Positions 13,253-14,443 of a DNA stretch of 14,443 bases are shown piece after piece. Within the stretch, counting starts at the first letter, position 1. Each line of letters begins with the position of its first letter. A model generated the notes under the pieces. That model saw only the letters and a program-made list of their open reading frames with translations. It ran no database searches and was not told the DNA's origin. The translations under genes and the position numbers were made by a program. This DNA is from CAYURR01 sp964446745 (GTDB lineage: Bacteria > Bacillota > Clostridia > Lachnospirales > WQUN01), in contig CAYURR010000071.1 in NCBI GenBank assembly GCA_964446745.1, positions 1 to 14,443 of the forward strand, read 5' to 3'.

Positions 13253-13962
13253 ATGGCCCTCCAGTTCCGGTTGTAATCCTGCTTGTGAGCGATGATATTG
13301 GCCCCCGCGTTTACAAATACGCCCTCGCCGTTTAATGCCCTCGACATCGGGCTGGCCAAGAACAGCGCGGTCTGTGCGACCTCCCCAACCTCGCCGCGAC
13401 GATGTATCATTTGCGTCCGGCTCCAGTAAGTATCGCGCTCACCCTCAACAAACAGCTCCAACGCCGTATCGCCCATCTTGGAAATGCTCAACCCGGGCAA
13501 GATGCAGTTCGCACGTATACCATTTGCCGCGTAGCTATGTGCAATAGATTTGGTCAAGCCGAGTAGCCCGCCCTTCGTGGCCGCATAAGCCGAGACCGCG
13601 TTCGCACCAAACATTGCATAATCGCTCGCGATATGTACGATCACGCCGCTCCCACGCTTTTGCATATGAGGCAGCAGATGCGTCGTCATCTTATACGCGG
13701 ACACTAGGTTTGTCTCGAACATCCCGTCAATCGCATCATCGGTGATCTCATCCGCAAACGCGCGTATGAAATTGCCGACACAATTGAGCCAGATATCTGG
13801 TACGCGCTCGACATCCGCATCGTTTATGAGATGGGTGCTTTCAATATCCACGACCATAACCTCCGCGCCATGCGACGTAAACAACTCCGCGCATGCGCTG
13901 CCGATACGACCTGCGCCACCCGTTATCAATGCATATTTGCCATCTAACAGCTTGTCATTCAT
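13249..13962 (-). CDS. Short-chain dehydrogenase/reductase, catalytically complete (SDR-1)
   Basis: A 237-residue classical SDR with TGGAGRIG (14-21), acidic VVDIE (37-41; an Asp here usually favours NAD over NADP), NCVG (60-63), Asn85, Ser113, Tyr126-x-x-x-Lys130 (YAATK) and PG near 156. The stretch between the first Rossmann strands and NCVG is shorter than usual. It ends in an about 15-residue tail (HKQDYNRNW) after the normal SDR end, comparable to the tail on SDR-4. The start codon shares one base with the stop of the first rid gene (TGATG), and no strong ribosome site is seen, so translation is probably coupled. SDR-2 overlaps its end by four bases. Substrate unknown. Confidence 0.9.
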   Translation of the reverse strand: MNDKLLDGKYALITGGAGRIGSACAELFTSHGAEVMVVDIESTHLINDADVERVPDIWLNCVGNFIRAFADEITDDAIDGMFETNLVSAYKMTTHLLPHMQKRGSGVIVHIASDYAMFGANAVSAYAATKGGLLGLTKSIAHSYAANGIRANCILPGLSISKMGDTALELFVEGERDTYWSRTQMIHRRGEVGEVAQTALFLASPMSRALNGEGVFVNAGANIIAHKQDYNRNWRAI

Positions 13963-14426
13963 CAGTCTTTGATACGCACAATCGCATCCACGACCACCGG
14001 ATAATTATCTATATGATTGGCAGAGCCCATTGCCGCGCGCGCATGACGACCGCGTTCGCCAAACGCCGTTACGATAACGTTCGAAAAACCGTTGATGGCC
14101 TTGGGCATACCCCAGAAATCGCCGCCTGAGTTCACAAGGCCTAATACCTTTACCCATTCCTCGATGCGATCCAGGTCCCCGAGATAGTCCTTTAATGTGC
14201 GCAGCATACTGATCGCGCACAGCCTTGCGGCCTCAAAGCCCTGTTCCTCCGTCAGGTCTGCGCCTACGCAACCCTGCATGAGCGGGTTGCCGTCCTCGTC
14301 CACAGGCCCGTGACCCGATACAAACAGCAGATCCTTATAGCGCCTGATCAGAACCGTCCCCTTGCCTCTTCTGTCCACGGGCGTAAGCTCTATGCCCATT
14401 TCCTTTAAGATTTGTTCCGCTTTCAT
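13962..14426 (-). CDS. RidA/YjgF-family protein (first Rid protein of the operon)
   Basis: A 154-residue protein of the longer RidA branch, similar in layout to the third Rid protein: KDLLFVSGHGPVDEDGNPL (31-49), EQGFEAARLCAISML, LGDLDRIEEWVKVLGLV (82-98), INGFSNVIVTAFGERGRHA (111-129) and Arg130 in RAAMG at the carboxylate-binding position. The residue matching E. coli RidA Glu120 is Val (PVVVDAI), as in the third Rid protein. ATG 14426 has AGGAGG (14437-14432) five bases upstream. It is the first gene of this operon inside the window; further genes may lie upstream, and a TGA just before the ribosome site is too close to the edge to interpret. SDR-1 is translationally coupled through TGATG. 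Confidence 0.88.
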   Translation of the reverse strand: MKAEQILKEMGIELTPVDRRGKGTVLIRRYKDLLFVSGHGPVDEDGNPLMQGCVGADLTEEQGFEAARLCAISMLRTLKDYLGDLDRIEEWVKVLGLVNSGGDFWGMPKAINGFSNVIVTAFGERGRHARAAMGSANHIDNYPVVVDAIVRIKD

Positions 14427-14443
14427 GTAATCCTCCTCATGAA

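Overview
The window looks like a spore-forming, anaerobic Firmicute of the class Clostridia with moderate GC. The reasons are the sporulation genes yabP and yabQ, an RqcP/YabO-type S4 protein, a glycine decarboxylase split into two P-protein subunits, strong AGGAGG-type ribosome binding sites and frequent ATA isoleucine codons. I cannot name a genus. Almost every gene lies on the minus strand; the only convincing plus-strand gene is one Rpn-family nuclease.

Layout in the direction of minus-strand transcription (high to low coordinates). (1) 14426-9742: a tightly packed operon of three RidA/YjgF-family proteins and four short-chain dehydrogenase/reductase (SDR) proteins, ending with the S4-domain gene rqcP. 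Its core forms two units of one Rid protein plus two SDRs. In each unit one SDR keeps the catalytic residues and the other has lost them (Tyr to Phe in one; Tyr and Lys both gone, with a degraded Rossmann motif, in the other). I do not recognise this as a described pathway, and it is the most novel part of the window. The only sizeable gap in the operon, before the third Rid gene, holds a possible 18-codon leader ORF and an inverted repeat that would hide the next ribosome binding site. (2) 9679-8658: a plus-strand Rpn nuclease gene with a perfect-hexamer sigma-A-type promoter, in-frame 24-bp repeats, a strong internal start site, and a bidirectional terminator shared with rqcP. (3) 8437-1794: a complete glycine cleavage operon, gcvT-gcvH-gcvPA-gcvPB-lplA-lpdA, carrying T, H, P1, P2 and L proteins plus a lipoate ligase that can charge GcvH. 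(4) 1773-909: yabP-yabQ behind a plausible sigma-E promoter. (5) 895-1: a second, divergent Rpn-family gene, 13 bases after yabQ and running off the window edge, again with in-frame repeats (12 bp) and an internal start.

How the parts fit. In Bacillus subtilis yabO (rqcP), yabP and yabQ are adjacent. Here rqcP and yabP are about 8 kb apart, with a whole glycine cleavage operon and an Rpn gene between them, and the second Rpn gene occupies the place after yabQ. The two Rpn genes look visibly more AT-rich than the metabolic genes. Both match the architecture reported for Rpn anti-phage toxins that encode their own antitoxin from an internal start. The Rid/SDR operon is probably catabolic or imine-handling, but its substrate cannot be read from sequence.
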